NCBI GenBank assembly: GCA_009392005.1
Contig: VFHL01000006.1
Span: forward strand, 136,671-200,670
Origin: SAR202 cluster bacterium
GTDB taxonomy: Bacteria > Chloroflexota > Dehalococcoidia > UBA6926 > VFHL01
Direction: 5' to 3'
Length of the DNA: 64,000 nucleotides
Below, piece after piece: positions 32,191 to 44,130 of this stretch (position 1 is the first letter of the stretch; the number at the start of each line of letters is the position of its first letter). The notes beneath the pieces are model-generated. The model had not been told where the DNA came from. It was given only the letters and a program-made list of their open reading frames with translations, and did not search any database. A program made the position numbers and the translations under genes.

Positions 32191-33027
32191 ATGTTGACGC
32201 GTCGGCTAGCAATAATGGCGGTGCTAATTTATTGCTTTCTAATATCAAGTTGTTTAAGTAATGTCAGACAAAACACCACACCCCATATTGAATCCGACAC
32301 AAACCTAGTGATACTCGCGGCTTCCTCATTAACTGATGCCTTTACGGAATTGAAGAATCTATTCGAGGAAAAATATCCCCGAACAAATATATTGTTGAAT
32401 TTTGCTGGCACACCAACTCTTCTAACTCAATTGGATTTAAGCTCAAGTGCCGATCTATTTGCTTCTGCTGATGAATACCACATAAGCCTTGCACAAGAAA
32501 AAGGGATCATATTAGCGAGCAATACAACTAAATTCGCAACAAATAAATTAACGCTTATCACACCAGCCTCAAGTAAAGTGGTGAGAGAGCTCCATGACAT
32601 CAGCAATCCAAACACCAAAATCATTTTGGCTCTTAAAAACGTTCCGTTGGGTCGATATTCACATGCCAGTTTAGAGCTCATGGGCCACCTGAACAATTCG
32701 GATCTTGACTTCACCCGTAGAGTATTAAAAAACGTGGTATCTCAAGAAACGGCTGCAAGGCAAGTTCTAGCGAAAATCATGATCGGGGAAGCAGATGCGG
32801 GGATCGTATACATTACTGATGCGACAAAGAGACACCCAACGCATCTCAATATGATCATGATTCCAGACGAAGCAAATGTCACTGCTATATATTCGATCGG
32901 AATTGTTACGAATGCACGAAATCACAAAATTGACCACGCACAACAATTCATTGATTTTATCGTTTCCAATAAAGGTCAGGATATACTTAGACGTCATGGT
33001 TTTGGAAAAGTTCAACAAAATCAATAA
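32191..33027 (+). CDS. modA: Molybdate ABC transporter substrate-binding protein
   Basis: Lipobox LISSC; LVILAASSLTDAFTELKNLFE; ADAGIVYITDA. Confidence 0.9.
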   Translation: MLTRRLAIMAVLIYCFLISSCLSNVRQNTTPHIESDTNLVILAASSLTDAFTELKNLFEEKYPRTNILLNFAGTPTLLTQLDLSSSADLFASADEYHISLAQEKGIILASNTTKFATNKLTLITPASSKVVRELHDISNPNTKIILALKNVPLGRYSHASLELMGHLNNSDLDFTRRVLKNVVSQETAARQVLAKIMIGEADAGIVYITDATKRHPTHLNMIMIPDEANVTAIYSIGIVTNARNHKIDHAQQFIDFIVSNKGQDILRRHGFGKVQQNQ

Positions 33028-33835
33028 TCAGATTTTACCTACCGGCAAAGTGCTCACCCCATTGGGTTTTGCAATTGCGACGATATATATCCTTTTTATC
33101 ACATTGCCAATAATCGCTCTCGCGATCCGGGCGCTCGGCGGAGCTGATTTTATCCAACACATCACCGGACCAACTGCTGTGCAAGCATTGCGAATTTCAT
33201 TGTTAACGAGTGGGATTAGCATGCTGATAATAATTGGTTTAGGGTCACCATTCGCATTATTGTTAGCGAAAAACAATTCTCGCTTTTTAAAGACAATCGA
33301 CCTGATTGTAGAACTCCCAATAATTCTCCCACCAGTTGTAGCTGGAGTAGCCATGCTAATGGCATTCGGAAGAACTGGCTTGCTTGGTAACCCTTTAAAC
33401 AACATCGGCATCACTCTGCCATTTACGACGACCGCTGTAATCATGGCTCAAATATTCGTTTCTGCCCCGTTCTATATCCGAGCTGCAAAAATCGGATTTG
33501 CTTCTGTGCCAAAAGAGCTAGAAGAGATTTCTGAAACCCTCGGGGTTTCTCCATGGTCGACTTTTTGGAGAATAACCATACCGCTAGCATGGCCTGCTAT
33601 GGCTGGTGGCGCCGCTTTGGCTTGGGCACGCGCTATGTCTGAATTTGGTGCAACGATCATGTTCGCCGGCAACATGATTGGGCAAACCCAAACTTTACCA
33701 CTCGCCATTCTTAGCAGCCTTGAGAGCAATCTTGAAACAACCTTGGCAATTTCCTTACTGCTAGTAGGCGTTTCAATATCCATATTGATTCTGCTCAGTA
33801 CGCTAGTGGATACCACAAAACGAAATAATTCTTGA
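32996..33835 (+). CDS. modB: Molybdate ABC transporter permease
   Basis: ALRISLLTSG, ELPIILPPVVAGVAMLMAFGRTGLLG, EFGATIMFAGNMIGQTQTLPLAI. Start likely 32996 overlapping modA; supplied ORF starts 32876. Confidence 0.88.
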   Translation: MVLEKFNKINNQILPTGKVLTPLGFAIATIYILFITLPIIALAIRALGGADFIQHITGPTAVQALRISLLTSGISMLIIIGLGSPFALLLAKNNSRFLKTIDLIVELPIILPPVVAGVAMLMAFGRTGLLGNPLNNIGITLPFTTTAVIMAQIFVSAPFYIRAAKIGFASVPKELEEISETLGVSPWSTFWRITIPLAWPAMAGGAALAWARAMSEFGATIMFAGNMIGQTQTLPLAILSSLESNLETTLAISLLLVGVSISILILLSTLVDTTKRNNS

Positions 33836-33906
33836 TCAAGCGTTACGCAACCATCGCTTCGTCCGTCAACCTGGGCAAACACCTAACGATGTTTCCCTTA
33901 TCTAAT

Positions 33907-35799
33907 CTATGCCTTGATTTCTTCTGATTGCTCGCCTAACGATTTGGTGTCATCAAGAGAAGCGTAATTCATGGTATAAAGACGCGTATAAACACCTCCC
34001 TTTGCGAGGAGACTATTATGATCACCCATCTCCTGTATCTCCCCATTCTCGAGAACAATAATTTGATCAGCATTGCGAATTGTCGATAAACGGTGCGCGA
34101 TCACAATAGACGTCCTTCCTTTAAGCAATTCATTCAATGCATCTTGAATTAAGCGTTCTGTATGAGTATCAATGTTTCCTGTGGCTTCATCAAGAATTAG
34201 AATTCGTGGGTCTGCGAGCACCGCACGAGCAAAGCTTAATAACTGTCTTTGCCCCACGCTAAAATTCGCTCCTCGTTCACTCACCTCACCCTGATATTGG
34301 TCATCGAGCATCTCAATAAAATGATCAGCCCCGACTACACGGGCCGCCTGTTTCACCTCATCCAAACTCGCATCCGGACGCCCAAAAAGAATATTGTCCT
34401 CAACCGTACCTGAAAACAAAAAAGGATCTTGAAGAACGACGCCCATCTGCCGTGATATTGATATATGGGTCACGTCTCTCACATCTATCCCATCGATCGT
34501 GATATTACCTTGCGTTACATCATAAAGACGAGGCACCAAATTCACGAAACTCGTTTTACCAGCGCCAGTATGGCCAACGAGCGCAACTGTTTGGCCAGGC
34601 TGGATCGTTAGATCAATATCCTTCAAGATCGGTTGGCCAGGAACATATTCAAAAGTGACTTGATCAAATTTGATTTCTCCCGTGATTGTTGGCAATGGGT
34701 AGGCATCTTCCTTATCAACCACATCTGATTCCGCATCCATAAGCTCAAAAACTCGCACGCCACCTGCCATTGCGCGTTGAAGCTCTGAGTATTGCATAAT
34801 GATGTTACGTATCGGTTCGAAAAATCTTTGCGCATATAATAAAAAGGCCACTACCTCACCTGCTGAAGTATCGCCATTCAGTGCACGAAACCCACCAAAA
34901 ACCACAACCACACCAATCGCTATCGCAGAGTTGATTTCAACAACGGGCATCATTATTCCTGACAAGAACGCCGCACGAATATTCGCATCTAAATGTGAAC
35001 GGTTAATTTCATCAAACTCATCAATATTTCGTTCTTGACGTCGCATGCTCTGAATCGCCTTGGCACCGGAAACGTCTTCTTGAAGCGTCCCATTCACGTT
35101 TGCAATTGCTTGACGCACAGAAACAAAAGCATCACGAGCAAACCGCTGCCACACACTAACTATCAAAACCAGAATGGGGATCCCAACAAGAGTTGCAAAC
35201 GCTAACATCCAATCCATAGCGAACATGACAGCCACTATTCCGATCAAAGTTAACAACTGCGCAATCGTACCCACCAGCCCTTGAGTCATTACTTCTTGGA
35301 TTTGATTGACATCATTCGTGACCCGCGACATTATACGGCCAACTTGGCTACGATCCCAAAATCCCATTGAAAGAGTGTTAAGGTGCGCAAACAAATCATT
35401 GCGTAAAGTGCGAATTAAGCCTTGACCGACGCGAGCCATGTAATATATTTGCGCTCTGTTACCAATTGCCCCAAGTACAGCAATCACAAAGAATAAAGCT
35501 GAAATGAAGAACAAACCATCCAAATCGCCTGGGATAATATATCGGTCGATAGCTATTTGTATGAGCAAGGGGAATAAAACGCTAGCAAGGGTATACGCCA
35601 ACAAACCAGTTATTGCTACGAAACCTTCCCATTTATATGGTTTCAGGTACGGAAAAAGACGTCGCACCACGATATGCTCATACACATTCCCGTACTGCTC
35701 TTCGTCATCAAGGAATCGGTTGGCTGTACCAGCATGCCCGCCTCCAGCACCCGCCTGACGCCGCCAACTGCCACCACGCTTATTTCCGGTTTGCATCAA
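33907..35799 (-). CDS. ABC exporter half-transporter (TMD-NBD)
   Basis: Walker A GHTGAGKTS, FSVGQRQLLSFARA signature, ILDEATGNID. Confidence 0.92.
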   Translation of the reverse strand: MMQTGNKRGGSWRRQAGAGGGHAGTANRFLDDEEQYGNVYEHIVVRRLFPYLKPYKWEGFVAITGLLAYTLASVLFPLLIQIAIDRYIIPGDLDGLFFISALFFVIAVLGAIGNRAQIYYMARVGQGLIRTLRNDLFAHLNTLSMGFWDRSQVGRIMSRVTNDVNQIQEVMTQGLVGTIAQLLTLIGIVAVMFAMDWMLAFATLVGIPILVLIVSVWQRFARDAFVSVRQAIANVNGTLQEDVSGAKAIQSMRRQERNIDEFDEINRSHLDANIRAAFLSGIMMPVVEINSAIAIGVVVVFGGFRALNGDTSAGEVVAFLLYAQRFFEPIRNIIMQYSELQRAMAGGVRVFELMDAESDVVDKEDAYPLPTITGEIKFDQVTFEYVPGQPILKDIDLTIQPGQTVALVGHTGAGKTSFVNLVPRLYDVTQGNITIDGIDVRDVTHISISRQMGVVLQDPFLFSGTVEDNILFGRPDASLDEVKQAARVVGADHFIEMLDDQYQGEVSERGANFSVGQRQLLSFARAVLADPRILILDEATGNIDTHTERLIQDALNELLKGRTSIVIAHRLSTIRNADQIIVLENGEIQEMGDHNSLLAKGGVYTRLYTMNYASLDDTKSLGEQSEEIKA

Positions 35800-35832
35800 A
35801 ACTCATCTCCAGCCCGTCAAGACACGATTTTT

Positions 35833-37686
35833 TCATATCTGTAATATATTCTTAGAGGATTCAAGAGCTTCTTCTTGCTGACGAAGCTGCAACTCATATA
35901 TCTGCCGATACAAGCCTTCTTTTTCCAAAAGAACATCATGCGTTCCTTCTTGCACAATCACACCTTCATCCAGAACGACAATCTTGTCTGCTCGTTTCAA
36001 ATTCGCAAGGCGGTGGGCAATAATGAAGGTAGTGCGATCTTTCATTAGGTCCGTTAATGCTTGTTGAATAAGGTATTCCGTCTCCGTATCAACATTTGAA
36101 AGTGAATCATCTAATACCAAAATCCTTGGATCCAAGAGAAGCGTTCGTGCTATTGCAAGCCGCTGCTTTTGCCCGCCAGATAAGGTGATGCCTCTTTCGC
36201 CAACTTCCGTATCGTATCCATTCGGCAAGGTCATAATAAAATCATGCAGCCGCGCAGCTCGCATAACCCTCTCTATTTCCTCATCACTGGCACCATATTT
36301 TCCATATGCAACATTCTCCCGAATCGTTGCTGAAAAGAGGAATACGTCTTGTTGAACGGTACCAATATTTTGACGTAATGAATCCACTTCGACCGAACGA
36401 ATGTCAACTTCATCAATCAGCAAACGGCCAGAACTCACATCGTAAAAACGAGGGATCAGGCTTACAAGAGTAGTTTTCCCACTACCGGTGCTACCCAAGA
36501 GTGCTACAACCTGATTCGGATCAGCCTCGAGATTAATAGAAGTCAATGTAGAAGTCACTGAGTCATAGCTGAAATTCACATTTTCAAACCTAACTCGGCC
36601 TTTTATAGCCCCCATCGGCTTGGCATCAACTTGATCCGAAATCGTCGGCTCGGCATCAAGTACTTCAAAAATACGCTCACCTGCTGCTACCGAACGTGAT
36701 ACCAAATCTCCCAAAAAACCCAACATTCGAACCTGCTCAGTAAGCATTACGAGGTAGATAAATGCTTGGGTTAATTGGCCAGGCGTCATATTATCGTTAA
36801 TAATCTCACGCCCTCCATAGACCAAAATAGCACCCATCAAAAACCACACGGTTCCAGTCATAACCGCATTATTCGTTGATCTGATAGACGTCCCCAAAAT
36901 GCTGCGATCATAGACATACGTAGAACGATGCTGAAATTTAACATTCTCCGCCTCTTGGCGACCAAAGGAATGAACAATCTTCGCTCCCGCAAGATTTTCT
37001 TGCAAAACCACGGTCATCGCCGCTTGTCCCTCTTGAATCGTTAACCAAATAGGTCGAAGGCTGACACTTGTCTTAATCGCTCGATACCCAATGAATGGGA
37101 TCCCAACAAAAGCTATGAGCGCCAATGGAGGGCTGGTCAACCAAAGAAAAACAAGAATCGCAGTGAAAAATATTGCGGTTTGAAATGGGCGAGGTAGCCC
37201 AATGCTTGTCAACATACGAGCCGCTTCAACGTCGGCGGTTGCTCGTGACATTAGCTCCGCGGTCGGCATCTTGTCGTAAAACGCAAAGCTTTGTTTCTGA
37301 TATGCCTCATAAATATGATTCCTGACATCATATGCAACGCGCTGAGAAATCGACTGATTCAGAAAGGTCTGTGCAAAAGCAGCGACTCCACGTAGAATCC
37401 CAGCTGCGAGGAGACACAAAGCCGTGAGGAAAAGATAGTAAATAGTACCAGGTGTTGCCCAAGCATTTATCACTGGAATGTTCGTTTCATTCCCATTAAT
37501 GCTATCTACCGCCTGAGCCATAAACCACGGCATGATAAACATAAACGAAAGCATCGCAACTAAGGAGATTGCATTAAAAGAAACCAGCTTAATATGTGGC
37601 AACACGAACGCAATTAAGCGAATAATTATGCGCGAGTTATAAACAAACCCACGAGGTCGATCCGCGGCGCTACCACGACTAAACAT
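35833..37686 (-). CDS. ABC exporter half-transporter (TMD-NBD), partner of neighbouring gene
   Basis: GSTGSGKTT, LSGGQKQRLAIARTL, LVLDDSLSNVD (Asp in place of catalytic Glu). Confidence 0.92.
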   Translation of the reverse strand: MFSRGSAADRPRGFVYNSRIIIRLIAFVLPHIKLVSFNAISLVAMLSFMFIMPWFMAQAVDSINGNETNIPVINAWATPGTIYYLFLTALCLLAAGILRGVAAFAQTFLNQSISQRVAYDVRNHIYEAYQKQSFAFYDKMPTAELMSRATADVEAARMLTSIGLPRPFQTAIFFTAILVFLWLTSPPLALIAFVGIPFIGYRAIKTSVSLRPIWLTIQEGQAAMTVVLQENLAGAKIVHSFGRQEAENVKFQHRSTYVYDRSILGTSIRSTNNAVMTGTVWFLMGAILVYGGREIINDNMTPGQLTQAFIYLVMLTEQVRMLGFLGDLVSRSVAAGERIFEVLDAEPTISDQVDAKPMGAIKGRVRFENVNFSYDSVTSTLTSINLEADPNQVVALLGSTGSGKTTLVSLIPRFYDVSSGRLLIDEVDIRSVEVDSLRQNIGTVQQDVFLFSATIRENVAYGKYGASDEEIERVMRAARLHDFIMTLPNGYDTEVGERGITLSGGQKQRLAIARTLLLDPRILVLDDSLSNVDTETEYLIQQALTDLMKDRTTFIIAHRLANLKRADKIVVLDEGVIVQEGTHDVLLEKEGLYRQIYELQLRQQEEALESSKNILQI

Positions 37687-37884
37687 CGTGCAAGCCTACA
37701 AACATTAACCGGGAAACAATAACTTTCATTCAGAAGTTCCTATGGAATCCATAATCACCAAGTTATGACATCTTTTCAGACGACACTTACAAATCCCATT
37801 CTATATTGCTGGACATAACGACCGCAACTTGGGACAGATGCACAACAGCCTAGCGTGCCCAACAAAACAGCGGTACAAAAATAA

Positions 37885-37958
37885 TGGCTGGCCCGCCTGG
37901 ATTCGAACCAGGGTTAGAGGAGTCAAAGTCCACTGTCCTACCGCTAGACCACGGGCCA
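37885..37958 (-). tRNA. tRNA-Gln(TTG)
   Basis: Reverse complement TGGCCCG...CTTTGAC anticodon loop...GGTTCGAATCC...CGGGCCA-G-CCA. Confidence 0.92.
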
Positions 37959-38073
37959 GTAAATGCCGACTTGAATAACTACTATTCGTGCAATCATTCA
38001 GGCAACCACATCATGCAGTCACAATACATCTGATGTCAATGCAGGAAAGATCTAGTTACCACTCAGTCAATAA

Positions 38074-38844
38074 TCAACGCCCTTTGAAAACAGGATCTCG
38101 TTTTTCAACAAATGACGTAATCGCCTCACGGTAATCTTCAGTGTCCCCCAAACCTGGCTGAGGATTACGTGATTGCCGTTCAGCAATATCATGACGAGCA
38201 TTATTACGAATTGCCTGCATTGTAGCCCTCACCGCCAACGGAGGTTGCAGAAGAATCCGTTCTGCCATTGCATTAGCAGATTCCAACAACTTTTCGTTTG
38301 AAACAACTTGATTCACAAGTCCAAAATGATGTGCAGTTTTCGCATCAATTGGCTCACCAGTAATTGCCATTTCTGTAGCAATCTTTGAAGGAATCCACTG
38401 AGTAATATTGGACCAAATCCCTCCCCCCGGAATACTTCTTCTAATCATGCTCATTGCGAAACGAGCATCTTCCGCCGCGATCACAACCGAACATTCTCCA
38501 GTCAGCCACAGTCCGAAACCATACGCATGGCCTTGCACCGCTCCAATAACCGGTTTGCCACTTGTAATTGGATCAAGAAACGGAGGCCCGACAACCCGGC
38601 GAGGCGCATCAACTTCAGTGTCAAGCCGTTCACGATAGTCTTGAACATCGCGACCCGCACAAAAACTCCGACCCGCTCCTGAGATTATTGCAACCCACAA
38701 ATTATCGTTAGCTTCAAAAGCATCTACTGCATCCGCGAACTCTTCTAACAACGTATCGTTCATGGCATTTAACTTTTCTGGTCGATTAAATGTCAAATCA
38801 AGGATATGATCTCTTTCCTCATACAAAATAGTTTCATATGTCAT
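38074..38844 (-). CDS. Enoyl-CoA hydratase/isomerase family protein
   Basis: FNRPEKLNAMNDTLLEE, ISGAGRSFCAGRDVQ, VIGAVQGHAYGFG. Confidence 0.92.
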   Translation of the reverse strand: MTYETILYEERDHILDLTFNRPEKLNAMNDTLLEEFADAVDAFEANDNLWVAIISGAGRSFCAGRDVQDYRERLDTEVDAPRRVVGPPFLDPITSGKPVIGAVQGHAYGFGLWLTGECSVVIAAEDARFAMSMIRRSIPGGGIWSNITQWIPSKIATEMAITGEPIDAKTAHHFGLVNQVVSNEKLLESANAMAERILLQPPLAVRATMQAIRNNARHDIAERQSRNPQPGLGDTEDYREAITSFVEKRDPVFKGR

Positions 38845-39004
38845 TGTTTCAGCTCCCTTTTTTTATTTCCCTGGAATTTTCCCATTTGGAACAAATATTT
38901 ATAAACGATATGCACAGAATTACACCCCAGTTTTCATAACAATTCGGACAGTATAGCCTGAATCTCTTGCATATACCTAATCACTTCGCTATGATAAATG
39001 TCTG

Positions 39005-39031
39005 TTAGCAGACTATAGGCGTGAGTGCTAA
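39005..39031 (+). promoter_or_regulatory. CIRCE-like HrcA operator upstream of groES
   Basis: TTAGCAgac-N9-GAGTGCTAA compared with consensus TTAGCACTC-N9-GAGTGCTAA; 9-nt spacer exact, left arm has 2 mismatches. Confidence 0.82.
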
Positions 39032-39066
39032 TTGGAATTAATCAATGTTGAGGAGGGTTTGAAACA

Positions 39067-39366
39067 GTGAGCACATATAAACCCCTCGGTAACCGCATTC
39101 TTATTCAAGCGGTTGGGGAGGCAGACGAGGTGACAAAAGGAGGGTTAATCATACCTGATAGCGCAAAAGAAAAGCCACAAAAGGCGGAAATCTTAGCTGT
39201 AGGTCCCGGGAAACTGAATGAGGACGGGACACGTCAGCCGATGGAAGTCGCAGTTGGCCAAAAGATTCTTTACGCTAAGTATGCAGGAACCGAAGTGGAT
39301 GGGGACGACGACGCGGAATTAATGGTCATTAGAGAAGAGGACGTTCTCGCAATCGTAGAGGATTAA
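39067..39366 (+). CDS. groES: Co-chaperonin GroES
   Basis: YKPLGNRILIQAV, GGLIIPDSAKEKPQKAEILAVGPG. Confidence 0.96.
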   Translation: MSTYKPLGNRILIQAVGEADEVTKGGLIIPDSAKEKPQKAEILAVGPGKLNEDGTRQPMEVAVGQKILYAKYAGTEVDGDDDAELMVIREEDVLAIVED

Positions 39367-39440
39367 CGATTGTGGTCCTGGCACCGTTGGCCAAATAACA
39401 CTAAACAAATCATCCTAAAAAGATGAAAAGAAGTACGTAA

Positions 39441-41102
<1,662 letters not shown>

Positions 41103-41150
41103 GCCGCAGTACACCAATAGGATCCAATGTTGGATCAGATAGAAACCAAA

Positions 41151-41180
41151 AAGAGGGGCGAATAATGCCCCTCTTTTTTT
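41151..41180 (+). terminator. Rho-independent terminator after groEL
   Basis: Stem aagaggggc/gcccctctt, loop gaataat, then T-run. Confidence 0.9.
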
Positions 41181-41217
41181 GAAAAGGAAATATCCTCAGA
41201 CAACGTGATTCAAAACG

Positions 41218-41688
41218 TTACGACGAACCACGCCCCGAAGTGTGTCGATCACCACTATCAAAAGAAATCGTCACTGGGCCATCATTTTCAACCCGAACAA
41301 GCATCTGCGCTCCAAAACGTCCAGTTTGCACCACAATGCCAGTATCTCGAAGCATGGTCGCAAACATTTGAAGATTTGGTTCTGCCACTTCTGGAGGCGC
41401 AGCGCCCATAAAACTAGGACGTCTTCCCTTACGAGTATCTGCATACAAAGTAAATTGACTTATTAAAAGAATTTCGCCAGTAACGTCAAGAACAGATTGA
41501 TCAAATCTACCGGCGCTATCTGAAAAGATCCGCAAATTCACAATTTTGGTAACAAGATATTCAAAATCATCGGATTGATCGTGTGGCGCGGAAGCAACGA
41601 ATAAAACCAACCCAGGCCCTATTTCACCAACGATCTTTTCTTCAACTTCAACAGAAGCAGCTAACACTCGCTGAAGCAAAACTCGCAC
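41218..41688 (-). CDS. dtd: D-aminoacyl-tRNA deacylase
   Basis: MRVLLQRVLAASVEV, LLISQFTLYADTRKGRRPSFMGAAPPE, GRFGAQMLVRVENDGPVT. Confidence 0.95.
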   Translation of the reverse strand: MRVLLQRVLAASVEVEEKIVGEIGPGLVLFVASAPHDQSDDFEYLVTKIVNLRIFSDSAGRFDQSVLDVTGEILLISQFTLYADTRKGRRPSFMGAAPPEVAEPNLQMFATMLRDTGIVVQTGRFGAQMLVRVENDGPVTISFDSGDRHTSGRGSS

Positions 41689-41691
41689 GTT

Positions 41692-42036
41692 TTATTCTTC
41701 GGATTCAGACTGGTCGACAGGGCCGGCAATTGTTTCTGGAGATGCTGTTTCAGAACCATGATCTCCCCCATCCCCATCATGATCGTCATGAGAGGACGAA
41801 TCACTTGACCCTTCTTGTTCTTTACGCTCACGGTTATACCAATAATTCCCAGGCCCATTCCGACGAGCATCAGAGGTATAAAACCCTGGAGCGTTATATA
41901 CAATCGCTGGCATCGTTAAGACACGTCGCGCCTCTGATGCACATTCTGGACATTCAGAAATTGTTTCCGCATCAAATCCTTGGCGCAAATCAAAATGATG
42001 ATTGCATTCCGTACATGCATATTCATAAGTAGGCAT
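41692..42036 (-). CDS. FmdB-family zinc ribbon protein with acidic C-terminal tail
   Basis: MPTYEYACTECNHHFDLRQ...CPECAS; Asp/Ser/His-rich tail. Confidence 0.9.
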   Translation of the reverse strand: MPTYEYACTECNHHFDLRQGFDAETISECPECASEARRVLTMPAIVYNAPGFYTSDARRNGPGNYWYNRERKEQEGSSDSSSHDDHDGDGGDHGSETASPETIAGPVDQSESEE

Positions 42037-42186
42037 TCAACTCTCCAATTAAGACTCTCGTATCACAGATTTTTGATTCACTCAACAAGTCGGCATCCTA
42101 AACGAAAACCCACGATCCATCAACAGCCCCAAATGTCCTGATACAAGATTCACAAGATCATCGCTATGCTACAGGCACATCTCTAT

Positions 42187-42768
42187 CTAAGCAACACCGA
42201 AAAAGTTCAACATGGGTGATATTGCACTTGACCCTAAATATGCGAATGCTAGTCCTTTAATAGTTTTCCCAGGCAGTGACCACAGAAAAAAACGGGATAA
42301 TGGGTAACCATGGCTTCCTGCGAGAAACCCGACAAAATCAAAAAATGGACTAGGGATTACCGCCATCACAAATATAATGGGACCTCCATATCGAAGCATC
42401 CATTTGTCAAATATTGCGAGTTGTGGATATTTTTCCAGCAAACCCTTACCGGAGTAACCCAATGCGTAACCTGTTATCTCTCCAAGAGTCATACCAATCC
42501 CACCGACAATTCCAACGATGAAAGGATTCCACAGCCATCCGCCGGCGAGAACAATAGCGAGGCTTGGAGTGGGTAGCACAACAGACGCACTACCCGCAAA
42601 ACTTGCGATGAAAACACCGAAGTAGCCCAGTTGGCTCAAGGACGCCAAATAATCACGCAGTAGAAACAAAGGAATGACAATAACTAAAACGACAAAAACA
42701 GTCATGATTTGCACAAATTTTGGATTCAATACCCAACTAGGGATCAAACCACGACTTCTCGCACGCAA
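42187..42768 (-). CDS. DedA/VTT-domain membrane protein
   Basis: GYFGVFIASFAGSASVVLPTPSLAIVLAGG; GGIGMTLGEITGYALGYSGKG. Confidence 0.85.
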   Translation of the reverse strand: MRARSRGLIPSWVLNPKFVQIMTVFVVLVIVIPLFLLRDYLASLSQLGYFGVFIASFAGSASVVLPTPSLAIVLAGGWLWNPFIVGIVGGIGMTLGEITGYALGYSGKGLLEKYPQLAIFDKWMLRYGGPIIFVMAVIPSPFFDFVGFLAGSHGYPLSRFFLWSLPGKTIKGLAFAYLGSSAISPMLNFFGVA

Positions 42769-42929
42769 TGAGATGCCTCCCGTTATTTACTACCTGAAAA
42801 TAGAGCCAATATACTTAGACTAATTTTACAACACTCATATCACTACGGGAAAAGCTGATAACCGCGAAAAATCAGGACCACCTAGTGCGAATCGCCAAAT
42901 GGTCTGACAGGACCGACGCGGGACACGCC

Positions 42930-43493
42930 CTACGTTATTTTAAACAGCTCTTTTAACTGCTCACGTGCTTCTTCAAAGGTTCGATGGGGTGATTGAGGTA
43001 TGCCATTACGTTGAATTTTCAAACACACAAAAATTGGTCCTTCTTGTTGAAAGATGTCTTCAAGGTTGGTTATGAATTCTTCAAAGTCATCAAATTCGTA
43101 ACTCATGGAATAACCCGCTGACAACGCTAAACCTTTGAAAGACAATTTATCCGCACCGGGTATAGGTGCAGACCCCGTACTGAAATACATATTGTCTTGT
43201 AAAACAAAATGAATTAAATTCGGTGGTGCGCTATTTGCGATAGTCACAAGAGAACCAAGATTACTAAGAAGACTCCCATCACCATCGATCACAGCAACTT
43301 TGTGGTCAGGTTGAGCCAATGCTAAGCCCAGTGCGAATGATGATGCTTTACCCATCATGTCATCTAGAGGGACATCCCGACCTGGATTTCCAGATATGTT
43401 CTGCCACTCTTCGAGACCAGTCATCGTGGCGACCACAAGAGCGTCTCGCCGGAATTCATCAATAGCTTTCAACGCATCAAGCGAAGGGATCAT
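42930..43493 (-). CDS. TPP-binding (C-terminal) subunit, sulfopyruvate/phosphonopyruvate decarboxylase-like, copy 2
   Basis: VIDGDGSLLSNLGSL...NLIHFVLQDNMYFSTGS TPP motif. Confidence 0.82.
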   Translation of the reverse strand: MIPSLDALKAIDEFRRDALVVATMTGLEEWQNISGNPGRDVPLDDMMGKASSFALGLALAQPDHKVAVIDGDGSLLSNLGSLVTIANSAPPNLIHFVLQDNMYFSTGSAPIPGADKLSFKGLALSAGYSMSYEFDDFEEFITNLEDIFQQEGPIFVCLKIQRNGIPQSPHRTFEEAREQLKELFKIT

Positions 43494-43495
43494 AT

Positions 43496-44083
43496 TTAAG
43501 AGGTACCGATCTCCTTGCGTAAGGCTACTAATGCATCCTTAGTGGGGCGTGCTTTGGGATGACGCTTCCGCCTACCGATCGGCTCATTCTGCACTTCTGG
43601 AACAATTTTAATACAAACAAAGACAGGACCTTCTTCATTCAGTATAGAATCTGCCTGTAAAGTGAATTCTTCCAAGTCATCAAATTCATATGCTGCTTTG
43701 TAACCGGCTTCGCGTGCAATCCCGGCAAACGACAACTCGCCAGCCGACGGTATAGGTTGACCACCTGTCGTACCATAAACGCCATTTTCCAAAACAAAGT
43801 GATACAGATTTTTCGGTTTTTTACCAGCAATTGTTGCGAGAGTTCCCAAGTTCATCTCCAGGCTGCCATCTCCATCAAAAACAATTATATTGGTGTCTGG
43901 TTGCGCCATCGCCAGTCCTAAGGCGAATGTCGAGGCTTTCCCCATTGCACCACCAATCGAGACATCACGATCTTGATTTTGTGTCACATCAAGCCAAGCA
44001 CCATTTCCAGTCATAGTCGGAAGCACAATCGCATCGCCTCGCAGCTTTTCTACAACTTTCATCATCTCGCGTTGTTCAATCAT
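43496..44083 (-). CDS. TPP-binding (C-terminal) subunit, sulfopyruvate/phosphonopyruvate decarboxylase-like, copy 1
   Basis: VFDGDGSLEMNLGTL...NLYHFVLENGVYGTTGG TPP motif. Confidence 0.84.
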   Translation of the reverse strand: MIEQREMMKVVEKLRGDAIVLPTMTGNGAWLDVTQNQDRDVSIGGAMGKASTFALGLAMAQPDTNIIVFDGDGSLEMNLGTLATIAGKKPKNLYHFVLENGVYGTTGGQPIPSAGELSFAGIAREAGYKAAYEFDDLEEFTLQADSILNEEGPVFVCIKIVPEVQNEPIGRRKRHPKARPTKDALVALRKEIGTS

Positions 44084-44130
44084 TTTCGTGACCTTTCTTT
44101 ATCAAAAACACCGGAATAACTCGGAAAATA

